The notes under the pieces are model-generated. The model saw only the letters and a program-made list of their open reading frames with translations. It ran no database searches and was not told the DNA's origin. Source: JAKLIN01 sp964544395 (GTDB taxonomy: Archaea > Nanobdellota > Nanobdellia > Pacearchaeales > GW2011-AR1). Taken from it: a DNA stretch of 21,680 nucleotides. The translations under genes were made by a program, and so were the position numbers. The stretch spans positions 1-21,680 of the forward strand of contig CAZJAO010000008.1 of assembly GCA_964544395.1 (NCBI GenBank), in the 5' to 3' direction. Every line of letters starts with the position of its first letter. Position 1 is the stretch's first letter. This document shows, piece after piece, positions 1-7,673 of this stretch.

Positions 1-67
1 GAAAAGCTTTCTCATCATGCCTAAGGCGATTTTCATAGAAGATATATCCGATGGTAATTTTCTTCAT
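1..67 (-). CDS. Probable ATP-grasp ligase of RimK/LysX type, N-terminal fragment (runs off window)
   Basis: Only the first 22 codons lie in the window. Translation from the ATG at 67 (minus strand) gives a start reading ITIGYIFYENRLRHDEKAF after MKK. A short beta strand followed by a polar turn and an R-x-x-EKAF-type helix is how many RimK/LysX alpha-L-glutamate or lysine-biosynthesis ATP-grasp ligases begin (typical start: IGILYxRxRWEEKAL). Members ligate amino acids to a carboxylate (ribosomal protein S6, LysW, cofactors) using ATP. A TATA-like element on the minus strand (94-103) lies about 27-36 nt upstream, consistent with a nearly leaderless mRNA. The family call rests on this short stretch alone and could be wrong; that a gene starts here is more certain. 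Confidence 0.5.
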   Translation of the reverse strand, partial: MKKITIGYIFYENRLRHDEKAF

Positions 68-93
68 CTCTTTTACTAACCTAATAGGAAAAT

Positions 94-103
94 AATATAT
101 AAA
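94..103 (-). promoter_or_regulatory. TATA-like box for the minus-strand gene starting at 67
   Basis: Read on the minus strand the sequence is CTTTATATAT, a good archaeal TATA match. It would place transcription start close to the ATG at 67. It is part of a divergent promoter region shared with tRNA-Ser. Confidence 0.5.
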
Positions 104-128
104 GTTTTAGCAAAAACATAAAATAATA

Positions 129-138
129 AACTTTAAAT
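129..138 (+). promoter_or_regulatory. TATA-like box for tRNA-Ser
   Basis: An AACTTTAAAT element about 33-42 nt before the mature tRNA 5' end, as expected for an archaeal tRNA promoter with a short 5' leader. Confidence 0.45.
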
Positions 139-170
139 CCCATTAAAATCAGTAATTTTAGTCCTAATAT

Positions 171-251
171 GCCCAGTTCGCATAATGGTATTGCAGCGGA
201 TTGCTAATCCGCGCCCTTCGGGGCTCGCAGGTTCGATTCCTGCACTGGGCG
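171..251 (+). tRNA. tRNA-Ser (anticodon GCU)
   Basis: A full cloverleaf can be drawn. The acceptor stem 171-177 pairs with 244-250 (gcccagt/actgggc). The anticodon stem 196-200 pairs with 208-212 around the loop ttgctaa, with anticodon GCT at 203-205. The long class II variable arm has a gccc-ttcg-gggc hairpin. The T arm is 227-243 with loop ttcgatt. The discriminator base at 251 is G, as usual for archaeal tRNA-Ser. No CCA is encoded. It decodes AGC/AGU. No intron is seen. Confidence 0.95.
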
Positions 252-257
252 TAATAA

Positions 258-270
258 TATTTAAATATAA
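258..270 (+). promoter_or_regulatory. TATA box for the 290 gene
   Basis: An AT-rich TATTTAAATATAA element 20-32 nt before the ATG at 290, starting only seven bases after the tRNA-Ser 3' end. The spacing implies a leaderless transcript. Confidence 0.55.
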
Positions 271-289
271 CAAAATCTGTTAGGTACTA

Positions 290-1750
290 ATGAAAAAGAG
301 CTTCGGATTTTCCTTAATTATCTTTTTAGCTCTAAGTATCACAGCAGTCTCATTTGCTCTTGCAGATCCATTTATTTCTTTAACTTATTCTACAAATCAA
401 CCAGGACAAGATAATACAATTAATGTGACAATAAACAATACTAATCCTACAGTAAGTTTGATCCAACTTAACATAACCACCTTTACTCTTGGTTTTGGTT
501 ATTCATCGTCATCGGGCTCTTCTAATATCGGGGTTTATGGAGGAGCAGACACTCATGGCGATATATATCTTAAGAATTTGTCATCATCAGAAGTAATCTT
601 ATCCAATGCCTCTTTTGGCTATTATTGGTTTGATGTAACAAATCCAAATCAGGGAGGAACTTATTTTGTAAATGTTTCTACACTTGACAGTTCAGGAGGA
701 ACGACATTTAAGTCTTTTCCAGTTACGATTTTAGGCGCATCAAGTTCAGTTAATTCTACTAATCATTCTGATTCTTCTACCTCCAATAAAAACTCATCTT
801 CAGAGGATAATAATGTCATCAGAAATGTAACGGACAAAACTACAATTCCTCACCCTATCCCTTTAACAAATATAGGAATAAATAAGGAAGATGAAAGAAC
901 CAATCAGATTAAGACATCACAATATTTTTCACAGGAAGCCATGTGCAGAATTAACTTCAACATCGGCTTGATAAACAAATTTGTTTCGGAATTTCCAAAT
1001 GCTTCATCTAGTCTGCAGACATCATTAAATGCACTTCAAAACGATTTGTCTCAGGTCCAATCTCTTGGAAATGCGAGCGATATTCAAGATTTTGTAAAGG
1101 GGCAATATTCAAATGATGTTAGAAATGCAATCTCATCTGTCCCAACACAAGAAGTCAGTGGAATTTCTCTTAGCAGAAGAGCTGCACTGATCTCTTCTTA
1201 TAATCAATTAAAATCCATCTATGACTTATGTGAAGAAACAAATTATATCAATATAACAAACGAGAGATTGAATGCGTATCAAATCCAGATGAACAATTTT
1301 CAAAATAAAACTGATGCCTTGGCTGCTAAGGGTTTTGATGTAACCTCTTTGAATCAGCTTTTGCAGGATGCACAAACCCAGATTATAATTCCCCTTCAAA
1401 ATACCCTTGCAAATGCCAGCAGTGCTCAGCAAGTAAGGGATGCTTTGAAGAGTTATTGCTTATTTGATGGCTGCGTTAATGTATCAAATTTCCACTTGGA
1501 TGCTAAATTCGATATTGCAAGGTTGAGCATAGTTTTGGCAGATTTACAGAATAATTCGGCTGCATTAAATCTTGACAATACACTCCTCTTACAAGCTCAG
1601 CAGTATTTGTCCGATGCCCAATCAATCCTAAATTCTATTGGAACTACTAATTATCAGAATGGGCAAGGACAACAAATATTCAGCGATATACAAAAAGCAT
1701 CTAAAGATATTGTACAACTAATGAATCAGGCTTTACACATAATAAAATGA
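290..1750 (+). CDS. Secreted protein of unknown function with Ig-like N-terminal region and helical C-terminal region
   Basis: I do not recognise a named family. Residues 1-25 form a clear Sec signal peptide (two lysines, a hydrophobic core, an ALA-type cleavage site near residue 25). Residues about 27-149 are rich in Thr, Ser, Asn and aromatics with alternating hydrophobic residues, suggesting a beta-sandwich such as an Ig-like domain. Residues about 150-185 are a Ser/Asn-rich linker. From about 210 to 486 the chain looks mostly helical, with Gln/Asn-rich amphipathic repeats and four Cys, two of them in a CLFDGC motif. Many N-x-S/T sequons suggest a glycosylated surface protein. There is no C-terminal anchor. 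The stop overlaps the start of the next gene (ATGA), so the two are probably coupled and may act together at the cell surface. Confidence 0.8.
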   Translation: MKKSFGFSLIIFLALSITAVSFALADPFISLTYSTNQPGQDNTINVTINNTNPTVSLIQLNITTFTLGFGYSSSSGSSNIGVYGGADTHGDIYLKNLSSSEVILSNASFGYYWFDVTNPNQGGTYFVNVSTLDSSGGTTFKSFPVTILGASSSVNSTNHSDSSTSNKNSSSEDNNVIRNVTDKTTIPHPIPLTNIGINKEDERTNQIKTSQYFSQEAMCRINFNIGLINKFVSEFPNASSSLQTSLNALQNDLSQVQSLGNASDIQDFVKGQYSNDVRNAISSVPTQEVSGISLSRRAALISSYNQLKSIYDLCEETNYINITNERLNAYQIQMNNFQNKTDALAAKGFDVTSLNQLLQDAQTQIIIPLQNTLANASSAQQVRDALKSYCLFDGCVNVSNFHLDAKFDIARLSIVLADLQNNSAALNLDNTLLLQAQQYLSDAQSILNSIGTTNYQNGQGQQIFSDIQKASKDIVQLMNQALHIIK

Positions 1751-1992
1751 AAAAATTTTGGATAATTATTGCAATCATGATTATTCTATTTGGAATCGGG
1801 GCTTATCTTATATTTAGCAATGGAAATAATACAAGTTCCAGTAGCCCGTATCAGGCGCTAAATGCCCCTTGGGCTGCAAATAATTCTGCATTGCAGCAAA
1901 CTGTCGGGAAATATAGCAATTTAGATTTGACTCCAGGGCAACCACAAACAGATGTTGCTCCTTCAGCAAGCACAGATATTCCTTCTCCTTAG
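1747..1992 (+). CDS. Small single-pass membrane protein, partner of the upstream secreted protein
   Basis: An 81-aa protein with an uncleaved-looking N-terminal membrane anchor (residues about 4-23, very hydrophobic, preceded by MKK), followed by an exposed low-complexity tail rich in Ser, Asn, Pro and Ala. No known domain is recognised. The start ATG overlaps the upstream stop by four bases (ATGA), indicating an operon and translational coupling. It could anchor or chaperone the secreted 486-aa protein; that role is inferred only from position. It ends three bases before the convergent GGDEF gene stop at 1996. Confidence 0.65.
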   Translation: MKKFWIIIAIMIILFGIGAYLIFSNGNNTSSSSPYQALNAPWAANNSALQQTVGKYSNLDLTPGQPQTDVAPSASTDIPSP

Positions 1993-1995
1993 AAC

Positions 1996-2586
1996 TTATT
2001 TCATAACTTCAAATCTATCTCTTCCGCCTTCCTTTGCCTTGTACAATGCTTGGTCTACCCTTTCCTTTAGGTTCTTTCTTGGTTCTTTATCTTTATACTG
2101 AGAAATTCCCCCGCTTACATTCACATGATTTTTTTTCAAAACAGGGTCAGCATGTATTGCTGCTTTTAACCTGACTGCAAATTTTTTTGCTTTATCCAAA
2201 TTTGTTTCAGGAAGAAGTACTATAAATTCTTCTCCTCCAAACCTGCAAACAATATCAGATTTTCTAATTTGCTTTCTCATTACATCTGCAAGTCTTTTTA
2301 GGAGTTCATCAGCTTTCATATGCCCAAGGGTATCGTTTATCTGCTTGAAGTGATCTATATCAGTCATTATCAAAGAAAGTTTCTGCTGCCCCCTCTTGGC
2401 CTTCTCTGCTTCCATTTCAAAAACCGTCTCAAAGAATTTGTTATTATACAAGCCGGTTTTTTCATCATGAATTGCCACATCGTACAGCATTGAAACAGAC
2501 TCGTTTATTGATTCAAACAAATCCTGGATCTTTTTCTTGAAACGGGGATCAAGTGCAGATAGCTTCTCCTCAATTTTTTTATCCAC
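1996..2586 (-). CDS. Stand-alone GGDEF domain protein, predicted diguanylate cyclase
   Basis: GGDEF proteins condense two GTP into the second messenger cyclic di-GMP. Residues 1-35 are a charged helix, probably a dimerising coiled coil. The catalytic domain spans about 36-195. All signature elements are visible: a DEKTGLYN start (41-48, a variant of DxLTGLxNR), the metal site in DIDHFK (76-81), the nucleotide-binding N84-D85 and following GH (88-89) and D93, the signature loop GGEEF (117-121), and the C-terminal LYKAKEGGRDRF block (181-192). An RxxD inhibitory site (RKSD, 108-111) lies exactly five residues before GGEEF, as in feedback-regulated cyclases. There is no sensory or membrane domain. 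The start is a GTG at 2586, 21 nt after a TATA-like element; dtdA lies just upstream. GGDEF enzymes are overwhelmingly bacterial, so this one is unusual here. Confidence 0.9.
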   Translation of the reverse strand: MDKKIEEKLSALDPRFKKKIQDLFESINESVSMLYDVAIHDEKTGLYNNKFFETVFEMEAEKAKRGQQKLSLIMTDIDHFKQINDTLGHMKADELLKRLADVMRKQIRKSDIVCRFGGEEFIVLLPETNLDKAKKFAVRLKAAIHADPVLKKNHVNVSGGISQYKDKEPRKNLKERVDQALYKAKEGGRDRFEVMK

Positions 2587-2606
2587 GATTATTAAAACAA
2601 GAATTA

Positions 2607-2616
2607 ATATTTAAAA
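2607..2616 (-). promoter_or_regulatory. TATA-like box for the GGDEF gene
   Basis: The minus-strand reading is TTTTAAATATT, ending 21 nt before the GTG start at 2586, in the 30-nt gap after dtdA. The gene may therefore have its own leaderless transcript as well as, or instead of, read-through from dtdA. Confidence 0.45.
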
Positions 2617-3450
2617 CTATTTCTTTATGTCTCCAGTTTTTCGGTATTGCAAATACCAGCGATCTAAAATTTCCAGAATCCTATCACGCTCTTCTGAACT
2701 ACCAAGGCCTTTCCAGTCAAGGAGCGCAAAATCAATTTCTTCATCTGTTTTCTGAATTGCCTCTTTTATCATTTCTTCTGTAAGAGGAAAGACATATTTA
2801 GGAATAACATGAGAAATTGCAATATTTGAAGTCATCTGGATTTTATTGAAGCTCGGACAATAATGAGGTCCGCCAATTGCAATAGCAACTTCATTGTAGG
2901 GATTTTCATGATATTCTTTTATTGCCTCTGAAATTGCTTTTGCCACGACAAATCCCGCCCTCCGATCATTCCATTCAACATCTGTTGAGCCAATTTCAAT
3001 AAAGAGGCAAGGTTTGTCAATAAATGGTCCGTGATGAGTCGCTTCCATTGTTATTGCATAATCTTTCTCTATATGATACTGTTCCGCATTCTTTTGCAAT
3101 TTTTCAAAAAGCTGCTTCTGAAATAGCGCAGAAGTTCTGCAAATCTTTCCTTCTTCTCCCCCAAAGTCCGCTTTTCTCCAATTTCCTGGAGAATGAATGG
3201 AAAGCGTTTTCTCTTTATTTTCTGAAGTATGTTTTGAAGCAAAAATTATGAAGTCGTATTTGTTTATTTTCTCCTGATTAATATTTTGAGTATAGATTAT
3301 TTCTTCATCAACAAGATAAAAATCGTAACCTCCTTCCTGTTTCATTGATGAAAGCATCGGATTTTCACGAAATTGGGACAATCGTGTAGTGATATTGATT
3401 CCAGCCTTATCTTTTTTGCTCGCTACTACGAGGAATTTCTTATATTCCAT
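2617..3450 (-). CDS. dtdA: D-aminoacyl-tRNA deacylase, archaeal type
   Basis: DtdA (DTD2/GEK1 family) is a metal-dependent esterase that frees D-amino acids from mischarged tRNAs, protecting protein synthesis. The 277-aa length is normal. Conserved family blocks are seen in order: FASKHTSE (70-77), HSPGNW (86-91), EATHHGP (136-142), FIEIGST (150-156), GGPHYCP (193-199) and AISHVIPKY (212-220). The histidines in these blocks are the likely metal and catalytic residues of the family. The ATG at 3450 sits about 25 nt from a minus-strand TATA-like element (3466-3481). The GGDEF gene follows 30 nt downstream on the same strand. The call is firm because archaeal DtdA is distinct from bacterial Dtd. 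Confidence 0.93.
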   Translation of the reverse strand: MEYKKFLVVASKKDKAGINITTRLSQFRENPMLSSMKQEGGYDFYLVDEEIIYTQNINQEKINKYDFIIFASKHTSENKEKTLSIHSPGNWRKADFGGEEGKICRTSALFQKQLFEKLQKNAEQYHIEKDYAITMEATHHGPFIDKPCLFIEIGSTDVEWNDRRAGFVVAKAISEAIKEYHENPYNEVAIAIGGPHYCPSFNKIQMTSNIAISHVIPKYVFPLTEEMIKEAIQKTDEEIDFALLDWKGLGSSEERDRILEILDRWYLQYRKTGDIKK

Positions 3451-3465
3451 TGAAAAAGTAGAGTG

Positions 3466-3481
3466 TTTAATTTTAAAAATT
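3466..3481 (-). promoter_or_regulatory. TATA-like box for dtdA
   Basis: The minus-strand reading ATTTTTAAAATTAAAC is centred about 24 nt from the ATG at 3450, consistent with leaderless initiation. Confidence 0.45.
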
Positions 3482-3488
3482 TAGTGAT

Positions 3489-3497
3489 GTTTAAATA
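3489..3497 (+). promoter_or_regulatory. TATA box for the 3519 gene
   Basis: A GTTTAAATA element ends 21 nt before the ATG at 3519; divergent to the dtdA promoter. Confidence 0.5.
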
Positions 3498-3518
3498 GGA
3501 TATATCGTTTTATTCTTC

Positions 3519-3788
3519 ATGCAGGAAATCTATAATATTTTAATAGGAATTTCCATATTACTCATCGGATTCTTTATTGGAAACATTTTGGCAAAAGTAA
3601 CAAAAGACGAATCAAAAATCGGGCAGAGATGGTTCAAAATAATAATCTTCATTTGCGCAATTGGAGCCATTATTACTCTGATTCTTGGCAATGATGCTTT
3701 ATTGTTTAGTTTCTTATTTTTCATGGTAGTTACCAGCAGGAGCCTGAAGACCAGGACCAAAGGTTCCGCACCTCCGATTAATAAATAA
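3519..3788 (+). CDS. Small integral membrane protein, unknown function
   Basis: An 89-aa protein with hydrophobic segments at about 6-25, 39-56 and 58-72, separated by a charged loop (KVTKDESKIGQRW) and followed by a basic tail (SRSLKTRTKG). Probably two or three membrane passes. No family recognised and no motifs that point to a reaction. It has its own TATA box and the next gene, dphB, also has one, so it is likely monocistronic. The antisense reading of the same stretch is a shadow. Confidence 0.65.
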   Translation: MQEIYNILIGISILLIGFFIGNILAKVTKDESKIGQRWFKIIIFICAIGAIITLILGNDALLFSFLFFMVVTSRSLKTRTKGSAPPINK

Positions 3789-3796
3789 CTTTAAAA
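3787..3796 (+). promoter_or_regulatory. TATA-like box for dphB
   Basis: An AACTTTAAAA element overlapping the stop of the preceding gene and ending 21 nt before the ATG at 3818. Confidence 0.45.
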
Positions 3797-3817
3797 CCAC
3801 TTTTCTTTTCTAATTTT

Positions 3818-4519
3818 ATGCTATACATAATCGGTTTGGGTTTAAACGAAGAAAGCATTACACAAGAAGGATTGAAAGCAATAAAAAGATGCAAAGAAGC
3901 ATATTTAGAAAACTATACTGTTGAATTTCCTTACAAAGTTGAAGAATTGGAAAAAAGAATCAAGAAAAAGGTTCTAATGGCAAATCGTGATTTTGTTGAA
4001 AACTTCAATGTCTTAGAAACTGCAAAGAAAGATGATGTCTGTCTCTTAGTTTATGGAAATCCATTGACAGCGACAACACATATCTCTTTAATTCAGGAAG
4101 CCAAGAAAAGAGGAATAGAATATATAATAATTCAAAATGCTTCAATCCTTGATGCTATTGCTGAAACAGGATTGCAGTTATATAAATTCGGAAAAACCAC
4201 AAGTCTGCCTAATTTTGAAGCGAATAGTTTTATTGAGACAGTAAAAGATAATCAAAAGATAGGTGCTCATTCACTTATCCTGATTGATATTGGGATGAAA
4301 TTTGAAAATGCAATCAGCAGACTTGAAGAAGCAGTTAAAAGAAAGAAATTGAAGATTGATAAAATAGTTGTTTGTTCAAGATTAGGAACAAAAGAAGGCA
4401 AAATATTTTATGGAACTTTTAATGAGATAAAAGACAAAGAAATTCAAACGCCTTTTTGTTTTATAATTTCTGGAAAATTGCACTTTATGGAAGAAGAAAT
4501 TCTAAGAAGTTTTAGTTAA
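3818..4519 (+). CDS. dphB: Diphthine synthase
   Basis: DphB (Dph5 family) is an S-adenosylmethionine methyltransferase that trimethylates the 3-amino-3-carboxypropyl histidine of elongation factor 2 on the way to diphthamide, a modification restricted to archaea and eukaryotes. At 233 aa it is slightly short of the usual 250-265 but complete. It begins with the tetrapyrrole-methylase-like MLYIIGLGLNEESIT strand-loop, continues with a KRCKEAYLENYT block, the glycine-rich VYGNPLTATTHISL SAM-binding loop, the QNASILDAIAETGLQLYKFG block, and ends with the expected FCFIISGKLHFMEEE strand. It ends in a four-base convergent overlap with the small ORF at 4516-4731. Strong evidence of archaeal origin for the window. 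Confidence 0.95.
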   Translation: MLYIIGLGLNEESITQEGLKAIKRCKEAYLENYTVEFPYKVEELEKRIKKKVLMANRDFVENFNVLETAKKDDVCLLVYGNPLTATTHISLIQEAKKRGIEYIIIQNASILDAIAETGLQLYKFGKTTSLPNFEANSFIETVKDNQKIGAHSLILIDIGMKFENAISRLEEAVKRKKLKIDKIVVCSRLGTKEGKIFYGTFNEIKDKEIQTPFCFIISGKLHFMEEEILRSFS

Positions 4520-4731
4520 TTTTTGTAAGTATCACGCATATGCAAATAGGAAAAGTCTCCCTCAAAAATTTCGTTATATAAGACAAATGCAACCATCCAG
4601 GGAGTGGAGTTCTCTAATCCCCTTGATCTTAGCCAAAAGTTATCACTTAAAACTTCGGTCATTGTTTTTGCAAATTTTTTTTGGCTATTAGAGGGTAGTT
4701 CGCTTATTTCCTGCTCTATTGTTTTTAACAT
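4516..4731 (-). CDS. Hypothetical 71-aa soluble protein
   Basis: A small protein of balanced composition, with a mixed helical N-terminus (EQEISELPSNSQKKFAKTM) and several aromatic residues (W33, W45, F50, Y52, F56). No family recognised; no transmembrane segment or Cys. A minus-strand TATA-like element (4750-4762) lies about 20-30 nt before its ATG, as for the confident genes here, which argues it is real. Its 3' end overlaps the stop of dphB by four bases in convergent orientation. It fills what would otherwise be a 290-nt gap. Confidence 0.6.
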   Translation of the reverse strand: MLKTIEQEISELPSNSQKKFAKTMTEVLSDNFWLRSRGLENSTPWMVAFVLYNEIFEGDFSYLHMRDTYKN

Positions 4732-4749
4732 AAAATAGGTACTTAAATA

Positions 4750-4762
4750 GCATTTAAAAACA
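4750..4762 (-). promoter_or_regulatory. TATA-like box for the 71-aa ORF
   Basis: The minus-strand reading GTTTTTAAATGC is centred about 25 nt from the ATG at 4731; it lies in the divergent region shared with ileS. Confidence 0.4.
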
Positions 4763-4779
4763 TAATCTGGTGTTGAGAA

Positions 4780-4795
4780 TTATTTAAAAATATAA
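4780..4795 (+). promoter_or_regulatory. TATA box for ileS
   Basis: A TTATTTAAAAATATA element ends about 17 nt and is centred about 25 nt before the ileS ATG at 4812, with no Shine-Dalgarno between. Confidence 0.5.
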
Positions 4796-4811
4796 GAAAT
4801 GTATAACAGAT

Positions 4812-7631
4812 ATGTACGATTTCAAGAAAATTGAAGAAGAAGTTCTCAAATTTTGGAAGGATAAAAAGATTTTTAACAAACTTAGAGAGAAGAACAAAGG
4901 TGGAAAAACATTCAGTTTTATCGACGGACCGATAACCGCAAACAATCCTATGGGGGTGCATCATGCATGGGGGAGAACATACAAAGACTTATTCCAGAGA
5001 TTCAAGGCAATGCAAGGGTTTGAACAGAGATATCAGAATGGCTTTGACAGCCAAGGACTCTGGGTTGAAAGAGAAGAGGAAAAAGACCTTGGATTGAAAA
5101 ACAAGACAGATATTGAAAAATTCGGAATATTAAATTTCGTCAATTCCTGCAGAAAGAGAGTTGAAAAGTTCTCAAAGATACAAACAGAGCAGTCTATTCG
5201 ATTAGGGCAATGGATGGATTGGGAAAATTCTTACTACACTATGACTGATAATAACAATCTTCACAATTGGTTTCTCATAAAAACCTATTATGAAAAGGGA
5301 TGGCTGTATAAAGGAAAAGATGCTGTCCCATGGTGCTGGCGATGTGGAACAGCTAGTTCAAAACATGACATAGTTACTGAAGGATACAAGGAAGTTGTTC
5401 ATCATGCATTATTTATGAAATTTCCAGTCATAGGAAAAAAGAATGAATTTTTCCTGATTTTTACGACCACACCATGGACGGTTCCTGCTGACATTGCAAT
5501 TGCAGTAAACAAAGATGTTGAATATGTAAAAGTGCAGCAGGGAAATGAATTTTACTGGATTGCTGAAAAGAGACTGAATGAATTAGTAAACGATTACAAA
5601 ATCATCGAAAGAAAAAAGGGAAAAGCACTTGAAGGAATGAGCTATAAAATGCCTTACAAGGATTTCTCCGAGCAAAAAACATCACTTCATCAGGTTGTTT
5701 TATGGGAGTTGGCAACAGAAGAAGAAGGAACAGGAATTGTTCATATTGCTCCCGGCTGCGGAACAGAAGATTATGAGCTAGGCAAAAAATTGCATCTCAA
5801 TATGATTTCACCGCTTGATGAAAATGGAGTCTACTCAAAAGGATTTGGAGAATTCAGCAAGAAAAAATATTCGCAAGTTAATGAAGAAGTTCTAGACGAT
5901 TTAGAGAAACGCGGTTTTGTTTACAAGATCGTTCTTTACAAACATAGATATCCTCATTGCTGGAGATGCGGAGAAGAATTAGTTTTCAGGCTCGTGAGCG
6001 AATGGTATGTAAGATGCGAAGAGATTAGAGAAAAACTCATTGAAGAAAACAGAAAAGTAAAATGGTATCCTGAATACGGAAAAATAAGACAGGAAGAATG
6101 GTTCAAAAATATGGGAGACTGGCTGATATCAAGAGAAAGATATTGGGGGTTGCCCTTGCCGATATGGGAATGCGAATGCGGTGAATTATTTATTGCAGGA
6201 AATCTTAAGGAATTAAGAGAAAGGGCCATTGATAAAAAGAAAGTGGATAATCTTAAGGAAGTACACCGACCATGGATAGATGAAATTAAAATCAAATGTG
6301 CACATTGCGGTGAAGAAGTTGAAAGAATTAAAGATGTTGGAGATGCCTGGCTAGATGCGGGAATTGTGCCTTTTTCAACGCTGAAGTATCTGAACAACAA
6401 AGATTATTGGACGAAATGGTTCCCTGCTGATTTGGTTTCAGAAAGCATGCCAGGGCAATCAAGAGGATGGTTCAATGCATTAATGTGGGCGAGTGTGGCA
6501 ATAACCGGCAGAGCACCATTCAAATCTTTATTTGGATATGAAACTTTGAAAGATGAGAAAGGGAATGAAATGCACAAGAGCAAAGGCAATGCAATTTGGT
6601 TTAATGATGCTGTTGAGAAAATGGGGGCAGACCCGATGAGATTGTTATATTGCCTACAAGACCCCAGTCAAGAAATGAGATTCGGATTTAATGCTGTCAA
6701 AGAGCCAACAAATAACATAAATATTTTTTATAATTTGAGCAATCTTGTCGAGAATTCAAAAGAAGCATCTATCAAGAAAGTTGAAGACAGATGGATAATT
6801 TCAAAACTTAACTCTCTGGTTAAGAAATTTACGGAAGATTTGGAGAATTTGCGCCCACATACCGCTACGAGGGAATTGCAAGATTTTTTAGTTAATGATT
6901 TCAGCAGAAAATATGTCCAATTTGTGAGAGACCGATTGTCTTCAGGTGATAAAGAAGCGCAGGTCATTGTAAAAGAAGTTTATTTGACGGCTGCAAAATT
7001 ATTTTCTCCAATCGTTCCGTTCATAACTGAATATGTCTGGCAAGATTTCAGAGCAAAGAAAATTGTGAAAGAAGAATCTATTCACTTGTGTTCATGGCCA
7101 AAACAGGATGCAAAGAAAATTGATTTGAAATTAGAAGAGAACTTCATGAAAATATTTCTGATACTTGAAAAAGGACTGGCTGAAAGAGATAAAATCCAAG
7201 TTGGATTAAAATGGCCTCTCTCAAAAATCACAATTCATTCGCCAGACAAATTAAACAAAGATTATGAGAAGATAATTTTAGGGCAATTGAATGTAAAGAA
7301 GATTGAGTGGAAAACAGGAAAAGAAATTTCTGTAAAACTTGACGCAAAAATGACTCCTGAACTTGAAGCAGAAGGATATGGAAGAGAAATTTCCAGACAA
7401 GTCCAGTCATTCAGAAAAAAATTAGGATTAAATAAGACTGACATGGTTAAAACTTACATTTTAACTGATGAAAAATTCAAGAAAATACTTGACTCACAAA
7501 AAAAATTAATCAAAGAAAGAACCAATTCCGAAGAGCTTGAAATAGTCACTACTGATAAAGAAAAGTTTAAAAATAAAATCAGTTTTGAAATCAAAGATAA
7601 GAGAGGAGATATAGCTATAATTCAAAAATAA
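4812..7631 (+). CDS. ileS: Isoleucyl-tRNA synthetase
   Basis: Class I synthetase that charges tRNA-Ile. At 939 aa it is shorter than many archaeal IleRS (about 1000-1050) but has all parts. The HIGH signature is in PMGVHHAWGRTYKD (residues 47-60). The editing domain carries TTTPWTVPADIAIAV and later GTGIVHIAPGCGTEDYE, the hallmarks of the post-transfer editing site, so it should remove mischarged valine. The KMSKS signature is MHKSKGN (587-593). Four Cys pairs look zinc-binding: CWRC at 175-178 and 383-386, CEC at 454-456 and CAHC at 496-499. The C-terminal anticodon-binding helices follow. The signature GLW (rather than the common GLP) near residue 82 and the GVHH form of HIGH place it in a divergent subgroup. 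IleRS rather than ValRS or LeuRS is judged from overall motif pattern. Confidence 0.93.
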   Translation: MYDFKKIEEEVLKFWKDKKIFNKLREKNKGGKTFSFIDGPITANNPMGVHHAWGRTYKDLFQRFKAMQGFEQRYQNGFDSQGLWVEREEEKDLGLKNKTDIEKFGILNFVNSCRKRVEKFSKIQTEQSIRLGQWMDWENSYYTMTDNNNLHNWFLIKTYYEKGWLYKGKDAVPWCWRCGTASSKHDIVTEGYKEVVHHALFMKFPVIGKKNEFFLIFTTTPWTVPADIAIAVNKDVEYVKVQQGNEFYWIAEKRLNELVNDYKIIERKKGKALEGMSYKMPYKDFSEQKTSLHQVVLWELATEEEGTGIVHIAPGCGTEDYELGKKLHLNMISPLDENGVYSKGFGEFSKKKYSQVNEEVLDDLEKRGFVYKIVLYKHRYPHCWRCGEELVFRLVSEWYVRCEEIREKLIEENRKVKWYPEYGKIRQEEWFKNMGDWLISRERYWGLPLPIWECECGELFIAGNLKELRERAIDKKKVDNLKEVHRPWIDEIKIKCAHCGEEVERIKDVGDAWLDAGIVPFSTLKYLNNKDYWTKWFPADLVSESMPGQSRGWFNALMWASVAITGRAPFKSLFGYETLKDEKGNEMHKSKGNAIWFNDAVEKMGADPMRLLYCLQDPSQEMRFGFNAVKEPTNNINIFYNLSNLVENSKEASIKKVEDRWIISKLNSLVKKFTEDLENLRPHTATRELQDFLVNDFSRKYVQFVRDRLSSGDKEAQVIVKEVYLTAAKLFSPIVPFITEYVWQDFRAKKIVKEESIHLCSWPKQDAKKIDLKLEENFMKIFLILEKGLAERDKIQVGLKWPLSKITIHSPDKLNKDYEKIILGQLNVKKIEWKTGKEISVKLDAKMTPELEAEGYGREISRQVQSFRKKLGLNKTDMVKTYILTDEKFKKILDSQKKLIKERTNSEELEIVTTDKEKFKNKISFEIKDKRGDIAIIQK

Positions 7632-7673
7632 CTACTGGCCGGTAATTCCATTATTTTACCCCTTGATTATAAC

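Noticed and set aside
5954..6400. Long open frame antisense to ileS
   Set aside because: It lies wholly within ileS, has low-complexity Ser/Leu/His composition typical of a reverse-frame shadow, and no promoter.
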